From assembly GCF_002860285.1 (NCBI RefSeq), contig NZ_PGVF01000029.1:16292-80291 (forward strand): a stretch of 64,000 nt of DNA, read 5' to 3'. Positions 27,717-36,102 of the stretch are shown here, in pieces; position 1 is the stretch's first letter; every line of letters begins with the position of its first letter. Both the position numbers and the translations under genes were made by a program. Source of the stretch: Bacillus sp. M6-12. Its GTDB lineage: Bacteria; Bacillota; Bacilli; Bacillales; DSM-1321. The notes below the pieces were generated by a model that was given only the letters and a program-made list of their open reading frames with translations, was not told the origin of the DNA and did no database searches.

Positions 27717-28020
27717 ATGAATAAGGATTTAAGCTACAATCAACAGTTGTCTCTTCCATTACTTCTTCTAAATAACCAATCATGCCTCTTACGACTTCTA
27801 TTGTCTGTGATGAAACAGACAGTTGATAGATAGTAGGTGTTTTTTCTTCTAATGAAAGAATGGTATCTTCATCACCAGAGAAAACGATTTCATTTTTAGA
27901 TGGAAACTCATGATAATTGCTTGAAAAGTAAGAACCTAATGCATCTTTTATAACAGAGTAAATATCATGAATAGTGACTGGACTGGAAGATATAATGGTA
28001 ACGGTTTTAACAGGATTCAC
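27715..28020 (-). CDS. Unknown 101-residue protein
   Basis: Preceded on its strand by AGGAGAG. Soluble, Ser/Thr/Val-rich, no recognised motif. Convergent with 27333-27674. Confidence 0.5.
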   Translation of the reverse strand: MNPVKTVTIISSSPVTIHDIYSVIKDALGSYFSSNYHEFPSKNEIVFSGDEDTILSLEEKTPTIYQLSVSSQTIEVVRGMIGYLEEVMEETTVDCSLNPYS

Positions 28021-28174
28021 TCTTATCTCTCCTTTGCAAATGGCTTTTTTATATTCTATTCACTGACCATGAAATGATTATATAAAACCATTCGTAGCCT
28101 TTTATATGGAGATAAAGATATAGGGATAGAATATGATAAAGAGATACTTTGATTTTAATAGAAGGGAGCTATTT

Positions 28175-28996
28175 ATGGAACAATCATTTTTATATGTCTT
28201 ATTAATTAGTGGTATCCAACTTTTTTATCTATTGGGTGTTTTTATTGCTGTTGGATTCCTTTTAGGGTACTTAGAGAAGCGTTCTAACCGCTATATAACA
28301 CGAGTATTTGGCAGGAAGGGAATCTTGCTAACCGCTTGGATTGGAACGCCTATACACGAAGCTGGACACGCCCTTATGTGCTTGTTATTCCGTCACAAGA
28401 TAACCAAGGTGAAATTTCTGCAGTTAAATGACCCTAATGGTGTGTTAGGATATGTGGAACATGCCTATAATCCAAGAAGTATTTATCAACGAATTGGTCT
28501 TTTCTTTATTGGATTAGCACCTGTATTTAGCGGAATTTTGGCTTTAATCATGTGTATGTATTTCTTTGTTCCAAATTCTTATCAAGTTTTCCAAGAATAC
28601 CTAAACACAAAGGTTCAGGCAGGACAGATTAATATAGATATGATTCAAACTATGTTTGTTTCTACATTTACGTTATTCAAGAGCTTATTTTCTCTGTCTA
28701 ACGTAATGAATCCGTATTTTTGGTTATTTATTATTCTGTCTATCAGTATTTCTTCTCATATTGCATTAAGCTCTGCAGATATTAAAGAATCTTCTCATGG
28801 TTTGGTCATGGTATTTGCCTTGTTAGTAATCTTTAATACCGTTTCAAGCTATCTTGGAGTGGATGGTCAACAAGTAATTGTGGCTATCAGCAAGTATAAT
28901 GCTTATGTTTTAGCCTTTTCCAGTATAGCGATAGTCTTTTCGTCTTTGACGCTCGGAATCAGTTTTCTACTTTACCGATTAAAAATGGTGAGATAG
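28175..28996 (+). CDS. Putative M50-like membrane metalloprotease
   Basis: 273 residues from ATG 28175 (AGGGAG 6 bases upstream); an ATG 42 bases earlier is possible. Multi-spanning membrane protein with the zinc motif HEAGHA at about 62-67, immediately after a hydrophobic helix, as in site-2-protease (M50) families. A second-ligand NxxxD/PDG element is not obvious, so catalysis is unproven. Four to six further membrane segments follow. Confidence 0.6.
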   Translation: MEQSFLYVLLISGIQLFYLLGVFIAVGFLLGYLEKRSNRYITRVFGRKGILLTAWIGTPIHEAGHALMCLLFRHKITKVKFLQLNDPNGVLGYVEHAYNPRSIYQRIGLFFIGLAPVFSGILALIMCMYFFVPNSYQVFQEYLNTKVQAGQINIDMIQTMFVSTFTLFKSLFSLSNVMNPYFWLFIILSISISSHIALSSADIKESSHGLVMVFALLVIFNTVSSYLGVDGQQVIVAISKYNAYVLAFSSIAIVFSSLTLGISFLLYRLKMVR

Positions 28997-29007
28997 AAAA
29001 ATAAAAA

Positions 29008-29037
29008 ACGCATGGATAATTCCAATGCGTCTTTTTT
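29008..29037 (+). terminator. Terminator after the M50-like gene
   Basis: ACGCATGGA/TCCAATGCGT stem (one bulge), then CTTTTTT. Confidence 0.8.
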
Positions 29038-29043
29038 ATGTGC

Positions 29044-29583
29044 TTATTCCTTTTCTTCTGTAAAATTAGCATCAAATTCTGATTGTTTATCAGAAGCTAC
29101 ATGCACTTTATTGTCAAAATCGACATCAATATCAGGCATGGAAATTCTTTCTGGATTCAGAAATCGTTCCATAGGTGTTTTCCATAGCTCTACATCTGTT
29201 TTGTGTACCGTAAGTTTATGGTAATGTTTTTCAACCAATACTTCGTCTGTTATTTCATCCGAAATAGGGCTTAATCCATATTTCCCATCTACTTCACACG
29301 TTACCAAGTAAGGAAAACCAGGAACAATAACTTCTCCCCATGTATCATTTCCCACATTTACTTTTACTCTTTTTCCGATTAAATGGTCATTACTTACTTT
29401 TTTCTCTTCTTCGTACTCTTTTCTAACTTTTTGAGATTTGTGTTCTACATCTGCAATTTCTGCAGATAAAGAAGAAAGCAACGAAATGACTTGCAACGCA
29501 TCTAATTGGTGTTTTTTCCAAGATTGTTGAATTGCTGATAAAACTTCTTCTTTTGCCTCAAAATAGTGTAGTTGATTTGTCAT
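29044..29583 (-). CDS. Unknown protein ending in a DnaE catalytic-site-like motif
   Basis: 179 residues from ATG 29583, chosen because GGGAGAG precedes it; the frame is open further upstream without an RBS. N-terminal helical part with a coiled coil (about 45-75), then a beta-rich region. Residues about 138-155 read ERFLNPERISMPDIDVDF, almost identical to the catalytic PDIDxDF segment of bacterial C-family replicative DNA polymerase (DnaE). Nothing else of DnaE (PHP, palm remainder, thumb) is present. It may be a mimic, a fused fragment or a remnant. Confidence 0.55.
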   Translation of the reverse strand: MTNQLHYFEAKEEVLSAIQQSWKKHQLDALQVISLLSSLSAEIADVEHKSQKVRKEYEEEKKVSNDHLIGKRVKVNVGNDTWGEVIVPGFPYLVTCEVDGKYGLSPISDEITDEVLVEKHYHKLTVHKTDVELWKTPMERFLNPERISMPDIDVDFDNKVHVASDKQSEFDANFTEEKE

Positions 29584-29695
29584 AAGTAAAATCTCTCCCT
29601 TTGTCATGTTGATTGAAAGTACAATCACCTAATTTGTGTATCTATACCAACATTATAGTTTATTTACTAACCTTTCATGAAAGGGAGAAGGGCTT

Positions 29696-31063
29696 TTATT
29701 CTTTTCGATAAGAAGTCCTTTCAAATGGGCGTACAAAGGTCTCTCCTTCACGTAATACGTAGTGATAAGACTTCGCCAACGCTATTGCTTCATCACTGGC
29801 TTTAGCTCCTGCTGGAAGCCTTCTGACGAACGGATGAATTGTTACTTTTCCTTCTTTATAATTTCTCTTATCAAATAGTCGGAGTTGCTTCTCCTTATTT
29901 TTACTCTGTTCAGATTCATCTTTTTCCTCATATAAAAACTCAACAGAAGGAAGGGGCTTTGTAGAAAGTACAGGAACTTCTTGCTTTAAATAGAGTCTTC
30001 TTTCTATCTCCATTCCTTTTATCTTTTCATCTATATCAGTGGTTAGATAGCAATAACTTTCTAAAATGACATTTTCCATTGCCCGATGATAGATACCACC
30101 AAAATCAGTAGAGTCCCAGGGAGAGTAAAATAACTCCAATTTATTATCATAAAACCCACAAAATTCTTTTCCATTTGTGGCTGTTACTTTGTAGAGTAGA
30201 ACAATACGGTTTTCAGTAAACACTTCCTGAAAATAAATTTCCTTAATGTCTTTGAAATTATCATATCGTGCAAGTAATCCCTTTTTCGGGATAAAGTATC
30301 TCTTTTCCTGTAATAAAGTTTTGTATTTATCTGTGTTCACTTTCCTTTTTGGTAACTCAATTCCTTCAGCAACCATATATTGCTCTTTCGGATTAATTTG
30401 AATAGTGTGTTCGTTAATAAAGTACGCCATGACCAGTGTCATATTTGTAATTAATTGGTCATTGGAATGATAGCGTTGAAAGTCAAACTCTGAACGAATG
30501 TTATATCCAATCTTTTGATATTTCTTATATAGATTTTCTTTTGTGAAATTCTTTTTGTTATTAAGATAGGCGTTCATAATAATTACATCTAAATTAGGAA
30601 AAGTTTCTTGTCTCAACAACAATCTACCGCTTGTATCCAACCCATATGCAATCTTAGGGTGAGGAACAAAGTAATTCATTTGCTGAAAGAGAATGTTGTA
30701 ATAGCAATTTAAGGCATCACCATAGGAAAAATCCTTTTCTCTTTCTAATCGCTTCATTGAAAGGGTAGAGAAGACAAAATAACAAAAGGAATAAAACTCT
30801 TTATAGAGCTTATTTTTCTTAATATAAGAAGCGGTGTCCTGATAAAACATATGTAAATTCTTTTTAAATTCTTCGGGGTCTTCAAAAGCTCCTACTAACT
30901 GCAATTCATAGCGTTTAATTAATTCTTTCGCAACAGGGTCTTCGGTGTACATAAAAATATCGGACATCATAGAGGTCAATTCTAATCCCTTAATTAAATC
31001 CAATATCATCATAGCAGTACCTTCAGTTCGCTTTTTCTTAATTTGATTCTCATTTAAAACCAT
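29696..31063 (-). CDS. Unknown 455-residue protein with conserved C-terminal RRLP...FVRPF segment
   Basis: A long soluble protein, helical in its first half (about 1-220), beta-rich after. The last about 50 residues hold VRRLPAG-x-AS-EAIALAK ... GETFVRPF, a pattern I associate with C-terminal modules shared by unrelated phage and plasmid proteins; family name not known to me. A class B palindrome (31089-31104) sits between its promoter region and start. Confidence 0.55.
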   Translation of the reverse strand: MVLNENQIKKKRTEGTAMMILDLIKGLELTSMMSDIFMYTEDPVAKELIKRYELQLVGAFEDPEEFKKNLHMFYQDTASYIKKNKLYKEFYSFCYFVFSTLSMKRLEREKDFSYGDALNCYYNILFQQMNYFVPHPKIAYGLDTSGRLLLRQETFPNLDVIIMNAYLNNKKNFTKENLYKKYQKIGYNIRSEFDFQRYHSNDQLITNMTLVMAYFINEHTIQINPKEQYMVAEGIELPKRKVNTDKYKTLLQEKRYFIPKKGLLARYDNFKDIKEIYFQEVFTENRIVLLYKVTATNGKEFCGFYDNKLELFYSPWDSTDFGGIYHRAMENVILESYCYLTTDIDEKIKGMEIERRLYLKQEVPVLSTKPLPSVEFLYEEKDESEQSKNKEKQLRLFDKRNYKEGKVTIHPFVRRLPAGAKASDEAIALAKSYHYVLREGETFVRPFERTSYRKE

Positions 31064-31088
31064 TTGTATTTCCCTCTTTTCTTTCTAT

Positions 31089-31104
31089 GTAAAAAATACT
31101 TTAC
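31089..31104. promoter_or_regulatory. Class B palindrome between divergent genes
   Basis: GTAAA-AAATAC-TTTAC, 16 bp. On the minus strand it lies downstream of a likely promoter (TTGACT near 31160, TACACT about 18 bp on) and just before the RBS of the 29696-31063 gene, an operator-like position. Confidence 0.55.
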
Positions 31105-31186
31105 GATAATCTCTATTGAGTATAGTGTATAGTGTAACAATTCACACAAAAGAAAGTCAATTTTTTAAAGATGCGTTTTAAAAATA

Positions 31187-31226
31187 GTAAAAAATAATTT
31201 ACAATATCATTATTTTGAGATATAAT
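31187..31226 (+). promoter_or_regulatory. Class B promoter of 31275/RlaP operon
   Basis: GTAAA-AAATAA-TTTAC (31187-31202), -35 TTTACA (31198-31203), 17 bp, perfect TATAAT (31221-31226). Confidence 0.75.
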
Positions 31227-31274
31227 AGGTATATAAAAACACAAAATATATCCTGACTATGAAGGAGCATAAGC

Positions 31275-31469
31275 GTGAAAAAGAAATTTCTTTGCTTGAA
31301 AGATTGGCAATTGAACGGTGTCGTTTGCTTTTATAAAGGAAAAGAATATGAAGGAAAGTTTATGCGAAATCACATTCGAGAAGGTATTCATTCTGCCAAA
31401 CTAAAAGGCGAAAACGGAATAAAAGTTGACTTCCATAGTGGTAGCGACTATTTCCGTATTGAAGAATAA
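31275..31469 (+). CDS. 64-residue basic protein
   Basis: GTG start after AAGGAGC. Basic, beta-rich; two Cys near the start (FLCLKDW, VVCFYKG). Immediately upstream of the RlaP-like gene (25-base gap), so co-transcribed. No family recognised. Confidence 0.6.
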   Translation: MKKKFLCLKDWQLNGVVCFYKGKEYEGKFMRNHIREGIHSAKLKGENGIKVDFHSGSDYFRIEE

Positions 31470-31494
31470 AAATAAAGAGAGAAAAGGTGAGAAT

Positions 31495-32301
31495 ATGAAA
31501 GAAACATATGAAGGCTCAAAATTAGAAGAGCAATTGAATCAACTGAAAGAGGATAAATCTTCTGCAACACCTTGGTTGGAAGAACGTACTATCCTTCTTG
31601 CTCCAACAGGAAGTTATGCGTATGGGACAAATACACCAACTTCTGATAAGGACTATAAAGGCGTTTGCATCCCACCAATTGAGTATTACTTGGGTATGGA
31701 AGCCTTTAACGAGTACAATACGGCTGGTGGTAAAAACTTTAAAAACACAAAAGATGACATTGACATCAATATCATTCATATCAATAAGTTTGTGAAGGAT
31801 GCCATGCAGGGTGTACCTAACAATATTGAAATCCTGAATGTAAGAGCAGAGGATTACATCAAAGTTACAGAACTTGGACAAATCTTAATTGATAATCGTC
31901 ATTTATTCTTGTCAAAAGCGATTTATCGAAAGTTTAGAGGATACGCTAATTCTCAAAAACAAAAGATGATTATTAAAAAATCAAATGGTACTGGAAGACA
32001 AGATTTGATTGAGGAGTTTGGATACGATACGAAATTTTTTATGCACACTGTACGTCTTCAAACATCTGCTATTGAAATTTTGAATACAGGAACTTATTCA
32101 ACCTACAGACCAAATCGTGAGTTTTTATTAGATTGTAGACTTGGAAAATATACATTAGACCAAGCATTGAAAATTGTAGATGATTTGGATAGACAGTTAG
32201 AAGAAGCATATGAAAAATGCACAATTCTTCCTGCTACACCTGATTACGACAAGATTAATCAAATGCTTATCGACATCAATAAAACAGCCTTATACCTATA
32301 A
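31495..32301 (+). CDS. RlaP-type nucleotidyltransferase (predicted RNA repair)
   Basis: 268 residues from ATG 31495 (AAAAGGTGAG upstream; the frame is open earlier but overlaps the previous gene). A minimal polymerase-beta-fold nucleotidyltransferase: GSYAYG (39-44), SDKD (50-53) with catalytic Asp51/Asp53, and a third acid in DDIDIN (about 90-95). This matches the RlaP/YcgL family, genetically linked to RNA ligases in predicted RNA-repair systems. The linked ligase is not in the window. The family assignment is good; the repair role is inference from family context and the kinase-phosphatase at 18482. Confidence 0.8.
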   Translation: MKETYEGSKLEEQLNQLKEDKSSATPWLEERTILLAPTGSYAYGTNTPTSDKDYKGVCIPPIEYYLGMEAFNEYNTAGGKNFKNTKDDIDINIIHINKFVKDAMQGVPNNIEILNVRAEDYIKVTELGQILIDNRHLFLSKAIYRKFRGYANSQKQKMIIKKSNGTGRQDLIEEFGYDTKFFMHTVRLQTSAIEILNTGTYSTYRPNREFLLDCRLGKYTLDQALKIVDDLDRQLEEAYEKCTILPATPDYDKINQMLIDINKTALYL

Positions 32302-32353
32302 TACAAGCAAAGGGAGGGAGAAATCCCTTCCTTTTTGATAAGGAGGAATTTCA

Positions 32354-32602
32354 ATGGCATTTGAAAGACCATTACTAAACGGATTAACGATGTATTTTAA
32401 CGGAAAGCCGAGTGTGGACAGAGTACAACAATGGATTCTGTTAGCAAGACTGAAACAAGAAGTGACAAAAAGCGAAGACAAAGAATTTGAATGTCCGATT
32501 TGTAAAAAAATCTTATATTCTTGTGATTGCGAAAAGGATTTAGCCAATAATATTTTGCACGACATTCTCAAACATGAAATAGAGAAAGTAGAAATCAGTT
32601 AA
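32354..32602 (+). CDS. Small Cys-rich protein
   Basis: 82 residues, RBS AAGGAGG. Residues about 47-60 (CPICKKILYSCDC) give CxxC and CxC zinc-binding candidates. Directly between the RlaP-like and nuclease-fold genes in one plus-strand run. Confidence 0.65.
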   Translation: MAFERPLLNGLTMYFNGKPSVDRVQQWILLARLKQEVTKSEDKEFECPICKKILYSCDCEKDLANNILHDILKHEIEKVEIS

Positions 32603-32620
32603 GAAAGAAGGAGAACAGCT

Positions 32621-33271
32621 TTGAAAGAATCAGATTTATTCCTGCCTGTTAAAAAGTTTTTGTTAGAGAGTGGTTATTCTAACGTATATGGGGAAGTAGG
32701 TAAGTGTGATGTATTAGGAGTCAATGGTGAGTGCAATATTATTGTTGAGTTAAAAACAACATTAAGTTTTAAATTAATTGACCAAGCGATTGAACGATTA
32801 AAACAAGGTCATTATGTGTATATTGCCATTCCTAAACGGAAACAATCTATTCCGAAATGCGTGAAGGAAATCCTTACTTATCATAAAATTGGCTTAATCG
32901 AAGTAGGAATGCGTTCTTTCAAAGTTACTATCCCTGCAAGATTTAACCGTTTAGCGAATAAGAGAAAATCCTACAAGCGTTTACGAAAAAATATTAAAGA
33001 GTATAGTGAAGGACAGATTGGTGGGGTAAAATCAGGAGAGAAGATAACCGATTACTCCATTACAATGCAAAACATTAAGGAATATATGAAGTCGAAACGG
33101 AATAAATGGGTAACAGTAGACGATATATTAGAACATTGTGAAACTCATTATAAAAAACCAAAAACAAGTGTCATGGCAACTCTGAAAGCAGAGTGGAATC
33201 AAGATTGGTGTGAGAGTAAAATAGAAAACAGAAAACGCTATTTCCGAATGAAAGAAGAAGTATTTGTTTGA
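32621..33271 (+). CDS. Putative PD-(D/E)xK nuclease-fold protein with winged-helix tail
   Basis: 216 residues, TTG start after AAGGAG. The N-terminal segment has EVGKCDVLGV ... IIVELKTTLS (about 25-52), giving the D...ExK metal/active-site pattern of restriction-endonuclease-like proteins, followed by a Gln helix and IAIPKRK, similar to DUF2161-type proteins. The C-terminal about 70 residues look like a winged helix (VTVDDILEH..., KAEWNQDW). DNA or RNA nuclease activity is inference. Confidence 0.65.
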   Translation: MKESDLFLPVKKFLLESGYSNVYGEVGKCDVLGVNGECNIIVELKTTLSFKLIDQAIERLKQGHYVYIAIPKRKQSIPKCVKEILTYHKIGLIEVGMRSFKVTIPARFNRLANKRKSYKRLRKNIKEYSEGQIGGVKSGEKITDYSITMQNIKEYMKSKRNKWVTVDDILEHCETHYKKPKTSVMATLKAEWNQDWCESKIENRKRYFRMKEEVFV

Positions 33272-33312
33272 TAACAGGAAATGCAAAATAAACGAGAAAG
33301 AGGGGTAATTGA

Positions 33313-34041
33313 ATGTCTAAATTGGAACAATTAAAAATAGAGGTGCAAGGAAAGTCTTTAGAGGAGATAATTGATTATCGAGATACTTTTGACCCCAATT
33401 CAGAAGAATGGGAAGCCTTAAATCATATTAAAGCCGACTGGTTGGAAGAAAAGAAGCCAAGTACGAAAGAAAACATTATTTATTTTGATGAAACCTCTAT
33501 GGTCGATATTCCAGAAGGATTTTCTACAATTGAAAGTCTTCCGAAGATACCATTTAAGATTGGTAGACGAAGCATATTGGAATATAACCCTGAACAAAGA
33601 CATCCTATCCCTTACTGTATTGTTCGTCATAAAAAAAGATATTTCTTTATTTTAAGAGAAAGCGGAAGCGGAGAAATTCGCCTGATTGGAAAGAAAGGAT
33701 TATTAGGTGGTCATGTAGCAGAAGAAGATGTGATTGCCTTAAGTTTAAATAAAAGTATTCTGAATGGACTAAAACGTGAATTGCAAGAAGAGGCAGGGAT
33801 TACTGCAGAAATCGTACAGAACATTCATGTCAAAGGATTGATTAAATCCAATGAAGGAGTAGATAGTGACCATTTAGGAGTTATCTATGAAATAGTATTA
33901 GACACTGATGAAATTAAAGCAGAAGAAGAAGGAGCATTAACTGGTATCTGGATTCATGAGAGGGAACTTCCAGAGCATTATGATAGCTTTGAATCCTGGT
34001 CAAAAATTGTTTACGACCATTTATTAAAGAAAGCAGAGTAG
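33313..34041 (+). CDS. Nudix-domain protein with expanded Nudix box
   Basis: 242 residues, RBS AAAGAGGGG. A Nudix box is visible at about 131-162: GGHVAEED ... RELQEEAGI, but the spacing between the first Glu and REL is about nine residues longer than the canonical GX5EX7REUXEEXGU, an insertion in the loop. Family members hydrolyse nucleoside diphosphates linked to another moiety. It ends the 31275-34041 operon. Confidence 0.7.
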   Translation: MSKLEQLKIEVQGKSLEEIIDYRDTFDPNSEEWEALNHIKADWLEEKKPSTKENIIYFDETSMVDIPEGFSTIESLPKIPFKIGRRSILEYNPEQRHPIPYCIVRHKKRYFFILRESGSGEIRLIGKKGLLGGHVAEEDVIALSLNKSILNGLKRELQEEAGITAEIVQNIHVKGLIKSNEGVDSDHLGVIYEIVLDTDEIKAEEEGALTGIWIHERELPEHYDSFESWSKIVYDHLLKKAE

Positions 34042-34063
34042 AGTGATTCTACTCTCTTTTTTT
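34035..34063 (+). terminator. Terminator of the 31275-34041 operon
   Basis: AGAGTAGA/TCTACTCT stem followed by seven T residues, overlapping the stop codon. Confidence 0.8.
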
Positions 34064-34179
34064 ATGTATATTTTATTTCATGAAAGCGGTATCAGTACGA
34101 CAATACAAACGCATAAAGCGATATACTTTGTTAAATTTTACATATAATTCATGAGATACAAATGAAAGAGGTGAGTAAT

Positions 34180-34494
34180 TTGAAAAAAATGAGTAAAAAC
34201 GCAATGATTATGACTATGGCTTTATCTATGGGTACTGCAGTAGTTGCTCCTGTTATCGCTAATACAGTTCAAGCAGATGCAATGGGTGTAGGTGTGTTTG
34301 GTGAAAAAGGGAAAGTAAAGAACACACATGCTTATTACCTTAAATCAAAGTCTGGTAATTTCAACCACGCTGGATATATGTCTAAAGGTTCTATCTACAC
34401 TGTTGGAAAATCCTATGAAAAAGGATACTACAAAGTGTATTACAAAGGTAAAACTGTTTACGTTAAATCTGGCGATGTGTTAAAAGATATTTAA
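34180..34494 (+). CDS. Small secreted SH3-like protein
   Basis: 104 residues from TTG 34180: the AGAGGTGAG RBS lies inside an in-frame upstream ATG version. Signal peptide (about residues 1-36; ends QADAM). The mature part is a short Tyr/Lys/Gly-rich beta protein resembling a bacterial SH3 cell-wall-binding module. No catalytic domain. Confidence 0.65.
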   Translation: MKKMSKNAMIMTMALSMGTAVVAPVIANTVQADAMGVGVFGEKGKVKNTHAYYLKSKSGNFNHAGYMSKGSIYTVGKSYEKGYYKVYYKGKTVYVKSGDVLKDI

Positions 34495-34504
34495 ACCAAT
34501 AAAA

Positions 34505-34537
34505 AAGAACCTGTGAATTTATCACAGGTCTTTTTTT
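34505..34537. terminator. Bidirectional terminator
   Basis: ACCTGTGA/TCACAGGT stem flanked by AAAAAA and TTTTTTT, serving both the secreted protein gene and the convergent nupC-like gene. Confidence 0.85.
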
Positions 34538-34543
34538 ATCTTC

Positions 34544-35728
34544 TTACATAAATAATCCTACAATTGTTGCAGAAAGAGCAGAAGACATCGTTGCAACTAA
34601 TAACATTTTTAGTCCAAAGCTGGATACTTCTTTTGCCTTTTCTCCATTTATTGCTTGAATTGAACCTGATATAATCCCAATCGAACCAAAGGCCGCAAAA
34701 CTAATTAAGAACGTAGAAATAATTCCAACAGTTCTATCAGAAAGGGTTTCGATTAATGGTTGAAATTGCATGATTGCCACAAATTCATTGGCTACCAATT
34801 TTGTACCCATAATTGAACCAGCAGTAACCATTTCACTTGCAGGAACACCCATTAAAAAGGCAATTGGGGCAAATACATAACCCATAATAGTGTTTAAATC
34901 AAAACCTAATAGACCGTTTAAAACTCCATTAATAAGAGCTAAAAGACCAATATAGGCAATCAACATAGCAGATACGATTAACACTACTTTTCCACCATCA
35001 AGTGCTCCAATTCCAATGGCATCAAAGATGTTTTTGGATTGAACAATATCTTTAATGTCAATTTCCTTTTCTTTAATGTCTTTCCCAATTGGTGCTACAA
35101 TAGAAGCCATAATCAATGCACTAAACATATTTAAAATCATTGCAACTAATACATATTTAGCTGGAAGCATGGTCATATAAGCTCCAACGATAGAAGCAGA
35201 TACAGAAGCCATTGCAGATGTAGATACAATAAAAAGGCGGTTTTTATCGAGTGTATCTAACTGTGATTTAATCGCTAAAATCGACTCACTTTGCCCGAAG
35301 AAAATACTATTGACTGCATTAAAGCTCTCGACTGTTGGTAATCCTGTTACTTTTGATAAAAGACCACCAATATATTTAATGACCAGAGGCAGAATTCGTA
35401 AATGAGTTAGGATAGAGAGAAGGGTAGAAGTAAAGACAATAATCAATAAGACATTTACGAAAAAGGGTGATTGTCCTTCGGGTATCCATCCTCCAACGAC
35501 AAAGTTAATTCCTTCCGTTCCATAACTAATGACTTTTGAGAAACCATTGGATATGACCTCAATTAGTTTAAGACCACCTTTTGTATTTAAAAGAAGCCAT
35601 GTAATAATGACCTGTAAAAGAATCATAATACCTACTGCTTTAAAATTAATTTGTTTCTTGTTGTTGGACATAAGCCAAGCAAGACCAATAAAGACTACTA
35701 TACCTATTATTCCTATCAATATGTTCAT
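34544..35728 (-). CDS. nupC: Concentrative nucleoside transporter (NupC family)
   Basis: 394 residues, about ten hydrophobic segments, full family length. Typical CNT segments are visible: an N-terminal two- or three-helix block, GQSES (substrate-binding, about residue 152), and a C-terminal block with SIMGTKLVANEF and a Phe/Gly/Ser-rich terminal helix. Imports nucleosides with H+ or Na+. Strong RBS AAAGGAGTG and a class A promoter. On a phage or plasmid it would supply nucleotides for replication (inference). Confidence 0.92.
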   Translation of the reverse strand: MNILIGIIGIVVFIGLAWLMSNNKKQINFKAVGIMILLQVIITWLLLNTKGGLKLIEVISNGFSKVISYGTEGINFVVGGWIPEGQSPFFVNVLLIIVFTSTLLSILTHLRILPLVIKYIGGLLSKVTGLPTVESFNAVNSIFFGQSESILAIKSQLDTLDKNRLFIVSTSAMASVSASIVGAYMTMLPAKYVLVAMILNMFSALIMASIVAPIGKDIKEKEIDIKDIVQSKNIFDAIGIGALDGGKVVLIVSAMLIAYIGLLALINGVLNGLLGFDLNTIMGYVFAPIAFLMGVPASEMVTAGSIMGTKLVANEFVAIMQFQPLIETLSDRTVGIISTFLISFAAFGSIGIISGSIQAINGEKAKEVSSFGLKMLLVATMSSALSATIVGLFM

Positions 35729-35768
35729 CTAAGATGTGTCACTCCTTTTGTTTTTTTGACATAATAGT

Positions 35769-35797
35769 ATGATACTGTTTATTTAGACTATAGTCAA
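35769..35797 (-). promoter_or_regulatory. Class A promoter of nupC-like gene
   Basis: Minus strand TTGACTATAGTCTA (35784-35797): -35 TTGACT (35792-35797), 17-bp spacer, -10 TATCAT (35769-35774). Confidence 0.75.
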
Positions 35798-36000
35798 TGA
35801 CTATTAGTTCATTTATCCTATGGAAACCAAGATATTTTTCCCTCAACATCCATAAAATACCGATTAATAAAGGGGAATTTGGGTATAATCCATCTATGAG
35901 TTTTTTTAAATCATTTCTATAAATAGTTGGAAATCTTATATAATAATAAAGCATAAGGTCAACTTATGAAAATAAGCAAATCCTTTGTTTATAAAATACG
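35798..36000. other. Gap without supported gene
   Basis: A/T-rich region upstream of the nupC promoter. A 71-codon minus-strand frame overlaps the promoter and lacks an RBS; I see no gene here. Confidence 0.4.
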
Positions 36001-36047
36001 AAAAAAACCAATGAGCAGGAACAATTGCGTTCTTTTTCATTGGTTTT
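36001..36047 (-). terminator. Terminator of CoA-transferase gene
   Basis: AAACCAATGA/TCATTGGTTT with an inner AGGAAC/GTTCTT stem. T-runs on both strands. Nearly the same structure occurs at 37425-37471. Confidence 0.8.
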
Positions 36048-36102
36048 TCCATATACGACTTCCACTAAAGCTCTATATCAGATAAAAATATGATTTATTT
36101 CT

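Noticed and set aside
35739..35954. 71-codon minus-strand ORF upstream of nupC
   Set aside because: Overlaps the nupC class A promoter and RBS region; no RBS of its own and amino-acid content typical of random A/T-rich sequence.
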